A DNA stretch of 59,456 nucleotides, taken from NCBI GenBank assembly GCA_029379225.1, contig JAQYWR010000038.1, positions 22,975 to 82,430 on the forward strand. Reading direction: 5' to 3'. Shown here piece after piece: positions 52,529 through 59,456 of the stretch; position 1 is the first letter of the stretch; every line of letters begins with the position of its first letter. The stretch is from Nostoc sp. S4 (GTDB taxonomy: Bacteria > Cyanobacteriota > Cyanobacteriia > Cyanobacteriales > Nostocaceae). Below the pieces are notes generated by a model. That model had not been told where the DNA came from. It did not search any database and saw only the letters and a program-made list of their open reading frames with translations. The translations under genes and the position numbers were made by a program.

Positions 52529-54102
52529 TGACGAACATCACTGAGCGCTACGACATCATCATTATCGGTACGGGAGCGGGTGGAGGTACACTGGCTCATC
52601 GTCTGGCATCCACAGGTAAAAAAATTCTAGTGCTGGAACGAGGCGACTTTTTGCCTAGAGAGAAAGATAACTGGAATCCACAGGAGGTTTATCAAAAACA
52701 TCGCTACCATACTGATGAGCAATGGTATAACAAAGAAGGCAAGACCTTTAAGCCTCAGACAGGCTACTGGGTTGGCGGTAATACTAAACTCTACGGTGCA
52801 GCCTTAATTCGATTTCGGGAGCGAGATTTTGAAAGGGTAATTCACAAAGGAGGAATTTCTCCAGAATGGCCTTTGAAGTATCAAGACTTTGAGCCATACT
52901 ACACCAAAGCAGAAAAGCTGTATGACGTGCATGGCAAAGAAGGAGAAGACCCAACCGAACCACCTCGCAGCGAACCATATCCTTATCCACCAGTCAGCCA
53001 TGAGCCAGATATGCAGCAATTGGCTGATGGTATCCGCGAACTGGGTTATTACCCATTTCACCTACCATTAGGATTAAAGCTGAATGAAAGCGATCGCGCA
53101 AATAGTCCCTGTATTCGCTGCGATACCTTTGACGGATACCCCTGTCTGGTACATGCAAAAGCTGATGCCGATGTTAACGCGATTCGTCCTAGCCGCGAAA
53201 AGTATGCCAATTTAACTCTCAAGACCAATGCCAAAGTCTTGCGGCTGCATACCAGTGAATCGGGGCGAGAAATTACCAGCGTAGAAACTGAAATTGCCGG
53301 GGAAAAATATTGGTTTGCCAGCGATATTGTAGTTGTTGCTTGTGGTTCTATCAATTCGGCTGTCTTGCTGTTACGGTCTGCTAACGATAAGCATCCCAAC
53401 GGATTGGCAAACAGTTCCGACCAGGTGGGGCGCAATTATATGAAACAGTTGGAAACCGCGATTGTTTCCATACATCTAGATGTAAATCACGCCAAATTTC
53501 AAAAAACGATCGCTGTCAATGATTTTTACTGGGGAGAGCCGGATTTTCCTTATCCGATGGGCATGGTGCAAAATACAGGTAATGTGCTTGCTAATATGAT
53601 TCCTGCAGAAGCACCACCACTGATGGCTCCGTTTATCAAGTTGATTCCTCAGTATGAGCTACATTTAGTTGCCGAGCGTTCGGTGGGCTGGTGGTTGCAG
53701 ACAGAAGATTTACCAGACCCGAATAATCGGATTCGTCTAGTGGGTGAGAAGATTCACATTGACTATACACTGAATAATACCGAAGCAAGCGATCGCCTAA
53801 TCCATCGCTGGACATCTGTATTAAAGTCAATCCCTAACTCTGCTAAACACGTCCTACCATTTAGCATTTATCCCCGTACTTATATCCCAGAACAAGCAGT
53901 AGCCCATCAATGTGGTAGTTGTCGATTTGGCACAGATCCGAAAACTTCAGTCCTTGACCTTAATTGCCGTACCCATGATATCGAGAATCTCTACTTGGTA
54001 GATAGTAGTTTCTTTCCCTCAAATTCAGGTGCTAATCCGACATTAACGATTATGGCCAATGCCTTGCGCGTTGGCGACCTGCTTGCAGCAGCGCTTCGCT
54101 AA
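52528..54102 (+). CDS. GMC-family (glucose-methanol-choline) oxidoreductase
   Basis: A 524-residue protein: YDIIIIGTGAGGGTLAHRLA (FAD motif, residues 8-27), GYWVGGNTKLYGAALIRF, and the GMC C-terminal domain with CGSCRFGTDPKTSVLD, then LVDSSFFPSNSGANPTLTIMANALR. This family oxidises sugars or alcohols using FAD and resembles long-chain alcohol oxidase/gluconate-dehydrogenase-type flavoproteins. No signal peptide is seen. There is no ribosome-binding site because a MITE-like element ends at the start codon. The last codons (AAALR-stop) run into a GCGCTTCGCTAACGC palindromic repeat. Confidence 0.88.
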   Translation: MTNITERYDIIIIGTGAGGGTLAHRLASTGKKILVLERGDFLPREKDNWNPQEVYQKHRYHTDEQWYNKEGKTFKPQTGYWVGGNTKLYGAALIRFRERDFERVIHKGGISPEWPLKYQDFEPYYTKAEKLYDVHGKEGEDPTEPPRSEPYPYPPVSHEPDMQQLADGIRELGYYPFHLPLGLKLNESDRANSPCIRCDTFDGYPCLVHAKADADVNAIRPSREKYANLTLKTNAKVLRLHTSESGREITSVETEIAGEKYWFASDIVVVACGSINSAVLLLRSANDKHPNGLANSSDQVGRNYMKQLETAIVSIHLDVNHAKFQKTIAVNDFYWGEPDFPYPMGMVQNTGNVLANMIPAEAPPLMAPFIKLIPQYELHLVAERSVGWWLQTEDLPDPNNRIRLVGEKIHIDYTLNNTEASDRLIHRWTSVLKSIPNSAKHVLPFSIYPRTYIPEQAVAHQCGSCRFGTDPKTSVLDLNCRTHDIENLYLVDSSFFPSNSGANPTLTIMANALRVGDLLAAALR

Positions 54103-54263
54103 CGCATAGCTGAACGATTGAAGTAAAAAGTCATGAAACCGGAGGCATCACAGGATTCATCGATTAGTTTGTTATTGCCTTTAGCACTGATTATAGGGCT
54201 AGTTGTACAGATAAAAATTTTGTATCTAAATACTTATAAGTGGAATTTTTCTAGGAGAGACAG

Positions 54264-54692
54264 ATGATGAACGAAAAACAGCATGATTTGGAAGCACAAA
54301 ACCAAAACCAAACCTCCCCTGAAACATCCTCCAATACTGATTCTACTGAATTGGAAGACCAAAACCAAAGCCAAACCTTCTCTGATTCTAATGCTCATGT
54401 GATTGCAACAGGATTAGGAGGAGCAGGAGGTGGGATTGCAGGAGCAGCATTGGGTCGCTCAATCGCTGGTAAGGTAGGTGCTGCAATTGGTGGGGTTGCA
54501 GGAGCAATTACCGGTGGAGTTGCAGCCAACAAGCTGGTAGAGTATGCTGAGGAATTTATTGAAGAACTCCAGCCGACAGTGGGATTGAGATTAGGAGCCG
54601 ATCGTAAACCAATTGAATTAGCTCGTCATTATAGTTGGGAAGAACTAAAGGCACTATCAAAACCCCAAGGTGGAGAAATCCAAGCCCAGTGA
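54264..54692 (+). CDS. Glycine-zipper protein
   Basis: A 142-residue protein. Residues 1-45 are low-complexity and acidic with two EDQNQSQT-like repeats. Residues 48-90 form a glycine zipper (ATGLGGAGGGIAGAALGRSI, GAAIGGVAGAITGGVAAN), likely a membrane-inserting helical hairpin. The end is polar and helical (EEFIEELQ, WEELKAL). Preceded by AGGAGAGACAG. The function is unknown; such proteins are often stress-related in cyanobacteria. Its TGA stop shares its last base with the following inverted-repeat element. Confidence 0.75.
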   Translation: MMNEKQHDLEAQNQNQTSPETSSNTDSTELEDQNQSQTFSDSNAHVIATGLGGAGGGIAGAALGRSIAGKVGAAIGGVAGAITGGVAANKLVEYAEEFIEELQPTVGLRLGADRKPIELARHYSWEELKALSKPQGGEIQAQ

Positions 54693-54851
54693 TATCATGT
54701 CCGGTTAAGTAAGTCGGCACAATAAAACCAAACCATGTGAAGAAAGATTAACTAGACTAAAACTCTCTTTCCTCCAGCAAGAACTGCCCTCTGCCTCCTG
54801 CCTTACCTCAACGATAAATTTTCCTACCCACCTACTTAATACTTATGATAT
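54692..54851. mobile_element. MITE-like element, family C, copy 2, starting in a stop codon
   Basis: The left end is the 13-bp ATATCATGTCCGG of copy 1, then TTAAGTAAGTCGGC. The inverted right end reads ATATCATAAGTATTAAGTAG, so outer and inner blocks match. The first base is the A of the TGA of the glycine-zipper gene. Confidence 0.65.
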
Positions 54852-54940
54852 CTGTGAGGGTCAGTGATGCTTCGGCTGTGCTTAGTATGAATGGGTAATG
54901 GGTAATGGGTAATCGTCAGTTACCTATTCCCAATTACCAA

Positions 54941-57900
54941 TTAGACAAGCGATCGCCCAGATACAATAATGAAACCGACAGAATCAAGTTTTACTTGCGG
55001 TTGGCGAATTCCTTCTAAAATAGCTGCACTTAAAGCAGTTTCTATTTTCAGTTCTTCAGCTAGTGTTTGATCCCAACTTTGCTGATTCAGCAGTAAGCGT
55101 AATTGTTCGACTCTATTGCCTAATTTTTTTTCGGCAACTTTCGCACATTTTTCACACAATTCTATCAAATCGGGACGATTAATAAGTAATGCTAAAGAAG
55201 CGTTACGTACTTGATAGCAAAAGTTTTGCCATTTATTCGGGTCAACAAAATCGTCAATAATTTCTAAGCGCTCTTTTGCTAGATTGTAATCTCGTTGTTG
55301 ATAATTGTTTTTGTCTTTATATGGACGTTGCAAGATATTCAACAGGACTTTATCTTCCACAGCGAATATTGACTCATTACGACCATCAATATAGATAGTT
55401 TCGATAATTGGTGGAAATAGAGCATCTACACGTCGCTGCAAAATTTTGAATTGAGAATTATCGAGTTTGTAATCGATAAAAACTTGTTTGGCCATTTTCA
55501 AATTTGTCTCGACTATATAATTGTATTGGAAACCAAACCATTCCTTGCCTTCTTTAGCATCCCAAGATGTATCAGTGCGCCACATGGCAAAGGCTTGACC
55601 TCGGTCATCCCAACCTATATAGTTCAACAATGCTTCTACAAATCCTTCGCCAATTCGCAAAAGTTTAATCCCAGAATTTTGATTTGCTATCCTGCGGTTA
55701 TAAGTACCAAATTGGTCTAAATAACTGTCAGCAAAACGGGTTTTTAACTCATTTATCGGCACCAAAGTCCGGGTTATCGGTTGATAACGTTTGATTTCTG
55801 ATGAATCTGGGTTAGTAATTGGCTTGAAACCAAGCGCATCACAAATCCAACCTTCAATTGCTCGCTTCATTTCTAAATGGCGAGCATCATAATTATCTAA
55901 ATCTTGAAAATACTCGGTTGCAATTTCATCAGTAGCATCAATTTCATCTAAAGCATTCTGTTCGCTAATCTTGACAATTTCGGTTTGGATTTGTGCTTTG
56001 ATTGGCTCAATCATACCCAGCAGTCCAGCAGCACTTGATTCAAATAAAGCTGCTTCTAATTCTGGCAGTTTGTCATCTACATAAAACTGGAAGCTAGCAA
56101 TTGATTGTTGAAAAATCCCAAATCCATCTTTTAATACTTGATACCAAGCATTGTGGGGGCTATCTTCTAAATAAGGGCCAATCAATACACAAGATTGGAC
56201 TCCAATTTTGCTACCAATTCGGTCAAGCCTGCCAATTCTTTGCTCTAATTGATTAGGTGACCAAGGAAGGTCGAAATGAATTAACCAGTCAGCAAACTGG
56301 AGATTACGTCCTTCTTCTCCAGAGCGATCGCATACTAGAATAAAGCAGTTGGGATTGTTTTTAAATCTATTTAACCCTTCTTCAACTTTGTCTGGTGATT
56401 CTCCAAATTGATGGCTGACTACTGTCTCTGTACCAAAGATATCAGATAAATAGCGCACAATTTCTGCACAACTTTGCACAAAACTGGTAAATATAATAAA
56501 TTTCGGGAAAACCTCGCCTGCTATTGGTCTACGAATTCTCTGCTGTATTCTGGTCAGAAATTCTTTTTGATTCCTGCGAACATTTGGCGGAATTTTGAAA
56601 TATGTACCTAGCTGATTCAGCAGTACTGTTCTGAGATTTTCCTTACGTTCTCCGTCTTCTACAGGTTGACGAATAATCTTCAGTAAAGATTGCAAAATCT
56701 CTTCTTCGCCTGCGAATTTGGGAGTTGTAGTTAATAGACGAATATCATCTTCTTTAAATTCCCCAATTAGTTTAGCATGAGGTTTTCCGGTTAAACGAGT
56801 TGTAATTACTTGTTCTAAAATGCCTAACCAAGTACCAGAAGCAAGGAATAACAACAGAAAAATTCGTTGATATTGCTTTTGATTGGAAGCAACAGTACGC
56901 CATTGATTGATGAGTTCGTGAATCTCCAGCGATCGCTCATCTAAATCGTATTCTTCTTTTGGTGTAAAATTGCGGTCAAATATCACATCTTCCACCGCAG
57001 CCCGACGGTTGCGAAGCATTCGCCGATGTAATCGATAGGTATCGCTGATGTGGGTGCGAATTGCTTGTATGATTTGATTTTGCTCAGTCGAATTTCCTGA
57101 TAAACATTTTTCTAAGTCATCCGCTAACTTTAGTAAATACTTATCCTCTATAAACAGGTTGCGTAATTCTTGTAAGTTGTTTTTCAAGACAAGAGGCTTT
57201 GCATCTTCTCTCAAAGCAAGCAAAACTTTCCCAATTTGCTGGCGGCTGGCAACTTTAGCGCGAAAACCTGCGATATCATCTAATTTATAGGTTGTGGGGT
57301 CGAGCAAGTGCAACATTGCTAGAAAATCTTGCTCGTGATTGACAACAGGAGTAGCTGATAATAAAAGTAAGCGATCGCTTTTATGAGCCAGTTGTTTGCA
57401 AGTCTCGAAACGCTGGCGTACTGCTGCATCTTTAGAGGTCGCCATCGCTGCGATATGATGCGCTTCATCTAATATTAAACAGCCTATCTTAGCTCTGAGA
57501 TTAATTTTATGAATATCTTCAACTGCTAATACCACTACTCGTTTGGGAAAATGAGAAATATAAAACTTGTTTTCTAACTCAGTCCGCCATTGTTGTAGCA
57601 AATATTGGGGAACTATTACTACTGCACCTTTTTTTGGTTCATCTAGCAGGAATTGACGAAGAATTGCACCCGCCTCAATGGTTTTTCCAAGTCCCACCTC
57701 GTCTGCTAAAATATAGCGTTGAATTGGGTCTTCTAGTACCCGCCGCACAACTTCTACCTGATGGGGGTAAAGATTAATATTTGCCGAAATCAGCCCCGTC
57801 ATTCCGCGACTGACAGCGCGTTGCTGAATCAAAGATTTGACAAAAGCCAATCTTTTGTCATGGAAGTAAGGCGTTTCATGACCCTTCATTGCTAAAGTTT

Positions 57901-58243
57901 CAATCGGGTCTGTGTTCGGTAAATTACAACGGACGTAAATTTCTTCTTCCGTTACAATTGCAGTTTTCTTATCTGGTAAATCAACTTGATATAGTTCTGT
58001 CTCTTCATCCCAAGCGAAAATTCTGCCAACGAGCCATTTATCTTGGGTTTGGGACTTGATATAGCATCGCGCTTGGGGTTCAAGCCTAACTTGAGAAAGC
58101 GAATTTAAAGGTAGCGTTTTTTTCAGACGTTGCCCCATAGAGCAGAAATACTCAACGTTCGCATTACTCTCAGATATTTCGATAACTTTTCCTACACCCA
58201 AATTATTATTCTGGGACTGTACTAATAAACCAAGCTCAATCAT
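54941..58243 (-). CDS. SNF2/RapA-like ATPase (DpdE-like)
   Basis: An 1100-residue protein. A ~130-residue N-terminal region looks like small beta-barrel domains (VGKVIEISESNANVEYFCSM). Then come the SF2 helicase core Q/Walker A (LADEVGLGKTIEAGAIL), Walker B LILDEAHHIA, LLLLSATPV (motif III), and the second RecA half with FIIFTSFVQSC and GRNLQFADWLIHFDLPWSPNQLEQRIGRLDRIG (motifs V/VI). The C-terminal ~350 residues are helical and unassigned. RapA recycles RNA polymerase; DpdE is a relative that belongs to 7-deazapurine DNA-modification islands. No dpdA-like gene is present, so I keep the call at family level. A relic of a second copy lies at 34627-34745. Confidence 0.85.
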   Translation of the reverse strand: MIELGLLVQSQNNNLGVGKVIEISESNANVEYFCSMGQRLKKTLPLNSLSQVRLEPQARCYIKSQTQDKWLVGRIFAWDEETELYQVDLPDKKTAIVTEEEIYVRCNLPNTDPIETLAMKGHETPYFHDKRLAFVKSLIQQRAVSRGMTGLISANINLYPHQVEVVRRVLEDPIQRYILADEVGLGKTIEAGAILRQFLLDEPKKGAVVIVPQYLLQQWRTELENKFYISHFPKRVVVLAVEDIHKINLRAKIGCLILDEAHHIAAMATSKDAAVRQRFETCKQLAHKSDRLLLLSATPVVNHEQDFLAMLHLLDPTTYKLDDIAGFRAKVASRQQIGKVLLALREDAKPLVLKNNLQELRNLFIEDKYLLKLADDLEKCLSGNSTEQNQIIQAIRTHISDTYRLHRRMLRNRRAAVEDVIFDRNFTPKEEYDLDERSLEIHELINQWRTVASNQKQYQRIFLLLFLASGTWLGILEQVITTRLTGKPHAKLIGEFKEDDIRLLTTTPKFAGEEEILQSLLKIIRQPVEDGERKENLRTVLLNQLGTYFKIPPNVRRNQKEFLTRIQQRIRRPIAGEVFPKFIIFTSFVQSCAEIVRYLSDIFGTETVVSHQFGESPDKVEEGLNRFKNNPNCFILVCDRSGEEGRNLQFADWLIHFDLPWSPNQLEQRIGRLDRIGSKIGVQSCVLIGPYLEDSPHNAWYQVLKDGFGIFQQSIASFQFYVDDKLPELEAALFESSAAGLLGMIEPIKAQIQTEIVKISEQNALDEIDATDEIATEYFQDLDNYDARHLEMKRAIEGWICDALGFKPITNPDSSEIKRYQPITRTLVPINELKTRFADSYLDQFGTYNRRIANQNSGIKLLRIGEGFVEALLNYIGWDDRGQAFAMWRTDTSWDAKEGKEWFGFQYNYIVETNLKMAKQVFIDYKLDNSQFKILQRRVDALFPPIIETIYIDGRNESIFAVEDKVLLNILQRPYKDKNNYQQRDYNLAKERLEIIDDFVDPNKWQNFCYQVRNASLALLINRPDLIELCEKCAKVAEKKLGNRVEQLRLLLNQQSWDQTLAEELKIETALSAAILEGIRQPQVKLDSVGFIIVSGRSLV

Positions 58244-58711
58244 AGATCCAGTCCCCTAAACAAACTAAAAGTACCTTCCAGACAAGTTTACTAACCTATA
58301 TCTGGTAGTTTTGCAGATTAACATTATAGTTGATGAACGCAGAAGGCTGAAGGCACTTCGCCAAAGTCTTGGTGCAGGCTAGCCAGAAGACTTCTCGCCT
58401 AATGTTAAGTAAAAATACTAGTCCTCAGTCCCTAGTCCCTACGATTGCCTCTTATCTATTATCGAAGAAAAACAAATTATTATACTCATAAAAAATAGTT
58501 TTTTTGATATTCTAGTTACTTAATTAAGTGTAATCCAAATTATTTAGATATAGATTTTCCTATTTTTTCATCTAAATTCATGCTGGAATTGTAATTAGAT
58601 TAACTTAATAATTGAATTCGAGAACTACCTGGTAACACCGTTTAGATGGACTCAAAAAATAGCTATAAATATAATGGTATATTGGATTGAGAATCTCAGA
58701 AAATCAAAGTG
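58244..58711. other. Intergenic region, AT-rich
   Basis: Divergent promoters are expected. A CCTCAGTCCCTAGTCCCTAC repeat lies near 58425. No gene is seen. Confidence 0.5.
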
Positions 58712-59029
58712 ATGACACAACTGAATTCTCATCGCCAACCCCGTCGAGGCAGATTATTTCCAGAACGAACTATCTCTGTTGAAGAACAAGCCAAACGCCA
58801 AGCTGAACTAGAAGCTTTTCGCCAGCGTTGTCGCCCGATTTTTGAGAGACTCCGCCCAGAGTTAATCGAGAAGCACTATAACTGGTTCATTGTTATTGAA
58901 CCAAATAGTGAAGACTACTTCATCGATCCAGATAGCTTAACAGCAGTTCAGAAAGCCCTTGAAAAACACCCACAGGCAAAATTTTTCACTTTCCGGCTAA
59001 ATGAAACTGGGATCTGTGGTCGAATATGA
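58712..59029 (+). CDS. Small conserved-type hypothetical protein
   Basis: A 105-residue charged protein with RRGRLFPERTISVEEQAKRQAE, a helix, then IEKHYNWFIVIEPNSEDYFID and KFFTFRLNETG. Its ATGA overlap with the protease-like gene downstream means the two are coupled. Pairing of such a small YFIDP-motif protein with an aspartyl-protease-like protein recurs in cyanobacteria; function unknown. ATG at 58712, with GTG just upstream as an alternative. Confidence 0.7.
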   Translation: MTQLNSHRQPRRGRLFPERTISVEEQAKRQAELEAFRQRCRPIFERLRPELIEKHYNWFIVIEPNSEDYFIDPDSLTAVQKALEKHPQAKFFTFRLNETGICGRI

Positions 59030-59388
59030 TTCAAGGTGAGTTTGATGAGATTGGTCAGTTATTTTTTGAGATTGAGTTGATTGCTGACAATGGTGAGATT
59101 TTACCAGTTATGGCGTTACTTGATACAGGCTCGACAGAATGGCTGGCAATTAACGAGCAGGATTTAGAGTTTTTAGAGTGGCCGTTTTTAAGTGCGCGAG
59201 ATGTAGTTACAGGAATGGGTGAAGCATCTTTTAATAGCTATCTAGGAACAGTAGTATTAGATGCACAATAGTTTACTGTCGAAGCCATTGCTGGTTCTGA
59301 ATTCAGAGAAATTATATTAGGATTACCTTGGCTAAGAAATCAACGGTTGGTGGTAGATTTTCCAGCAGGATTGCTAACTTTAGGGTAG
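59026..59388 (+). pseudogene. Retropepsin-like (clan AA) aspartic protease gene with an internal TAG
   Basis: The reading frame gives an N-terminal part with LLDTGSTEWLAI (catalytic Asp33 in DTGS) and ends at TAG (59269-59271) after TVVLDAQ. Past it, the same frame continues FTVEAIAGSEFREIILGLPW, LVVDFPAGLLTLG and then stops at 59386-59388. The second part is the normal C-terminal half of this small family. So one nonsense change truncates an otherwise intact ~120-residue protein. Sequencing error is the main alternative. Confidence 0.75.
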
Positions 59389-59456
59389 AAGCAATGTCTA
59401 CGGCAGGAAACTACGCACTTTTGAAATATTACAAAAAATAATCAAGCTCTGATGAC

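Noticed and set aside
54941..58243. A 7-deazapurine DNA-modification (dpd) island
   Set aside because: Only the SNF2-like protein is present; no tRNA-guanine transglycosylase-like DpdA or other dpd genes lie nearby.
59269..59271. TAG as a recoded codon
   Set aside because: No sign of recoding machinery or a special downstream structure; a nonsense mutation is simpler.

Overview
The window looks like chromosomal DNA of a filamentous, Nostoc-like (Nostocales) cyanobacterium. Reasons: the octamer GCGATCGC (HIP1) recurs dozens of times in and between genes; a cyanobacterial-type hfq gene sits divergently beside dapF; TIR/TPR proteins are present; intergenic DNA is crowded with short palindromic and terminal-inverted-repeat (MITE-like) elements. 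No rRNA, tRNA, CRISPR array, intact transposase or phage gene was recognised.

Layout. 1-5.6 kb: 3' part of a TonB-type protein with six 27/28-residue repeats, a carotenoid/retinol-type FAD oxidoreductase, the clamp-loader gene holB and a secreted protein. 6-11 kb: an Rrf2 regulator, an arginase-fold hydrolase, and a flavin monooxygenase next to a haem-oxygenase-like protein. 11.6-15.1 kb: an accessory patch with two adjacent TIR proteins (TIR-coiled coil, TIR-TPR), a 21/42-bp minisatellite and a toxin-antitoxin pair whose antitoxin lacks the zinc finger. 15.3-24.9 kb: an SDR, a CPA2 antiporter, a lipoprotein/aberrant-Nramp/PRC-barrel group, hfq-dapF and an ada-alkA repair operon. 25.6-36 kb: a HugZ-like protein, two alpha/beta hydrolases, a large secreted zinc protease and a MoxR-DUF4350 pair, separated by several MITE-like elements and a helicase relic.

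36-54 kb is a carbohydrate-oxidation neighbourhood. One strand carries a glucose-dehydrogenase-like SDR, a debranching-type glucosidase, a permease, a CDF transporter, a GH15 glucoamylase, a decayed thiamine-diphosphate oxidase and a cupin. Further on come a VOC protein, a secreted peptidoglycan-binding protein, a gluconolactonase-like SMP-30 protein coupled to DoxX, another SDR, a Rieske-FAD reductase and a GMC oxidoreductase. A plausible reading is release of glucose from alpha-glucans followed by oxidation to lactone/gluconate, but substrates are inferred. The window ends with a glycine-zipper protein, a large SNF2/RapA-like helicase, a small conserved protein and an aspartic-protease-like gene broken by one TAG.

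The most striking structure not explained by ordinary annotation is how small inverted-repeat elements sit exactly at gene boundaries. One element forms the whole gap between two convergent genes and supplies both stop codons. Another supplies the first base of a start codon. A third begins in a stop codon. Palindromic repeats have also been read into proteins (an in-frame insert in an esterase-like protein and the C terminus of the DUF4350 protein).
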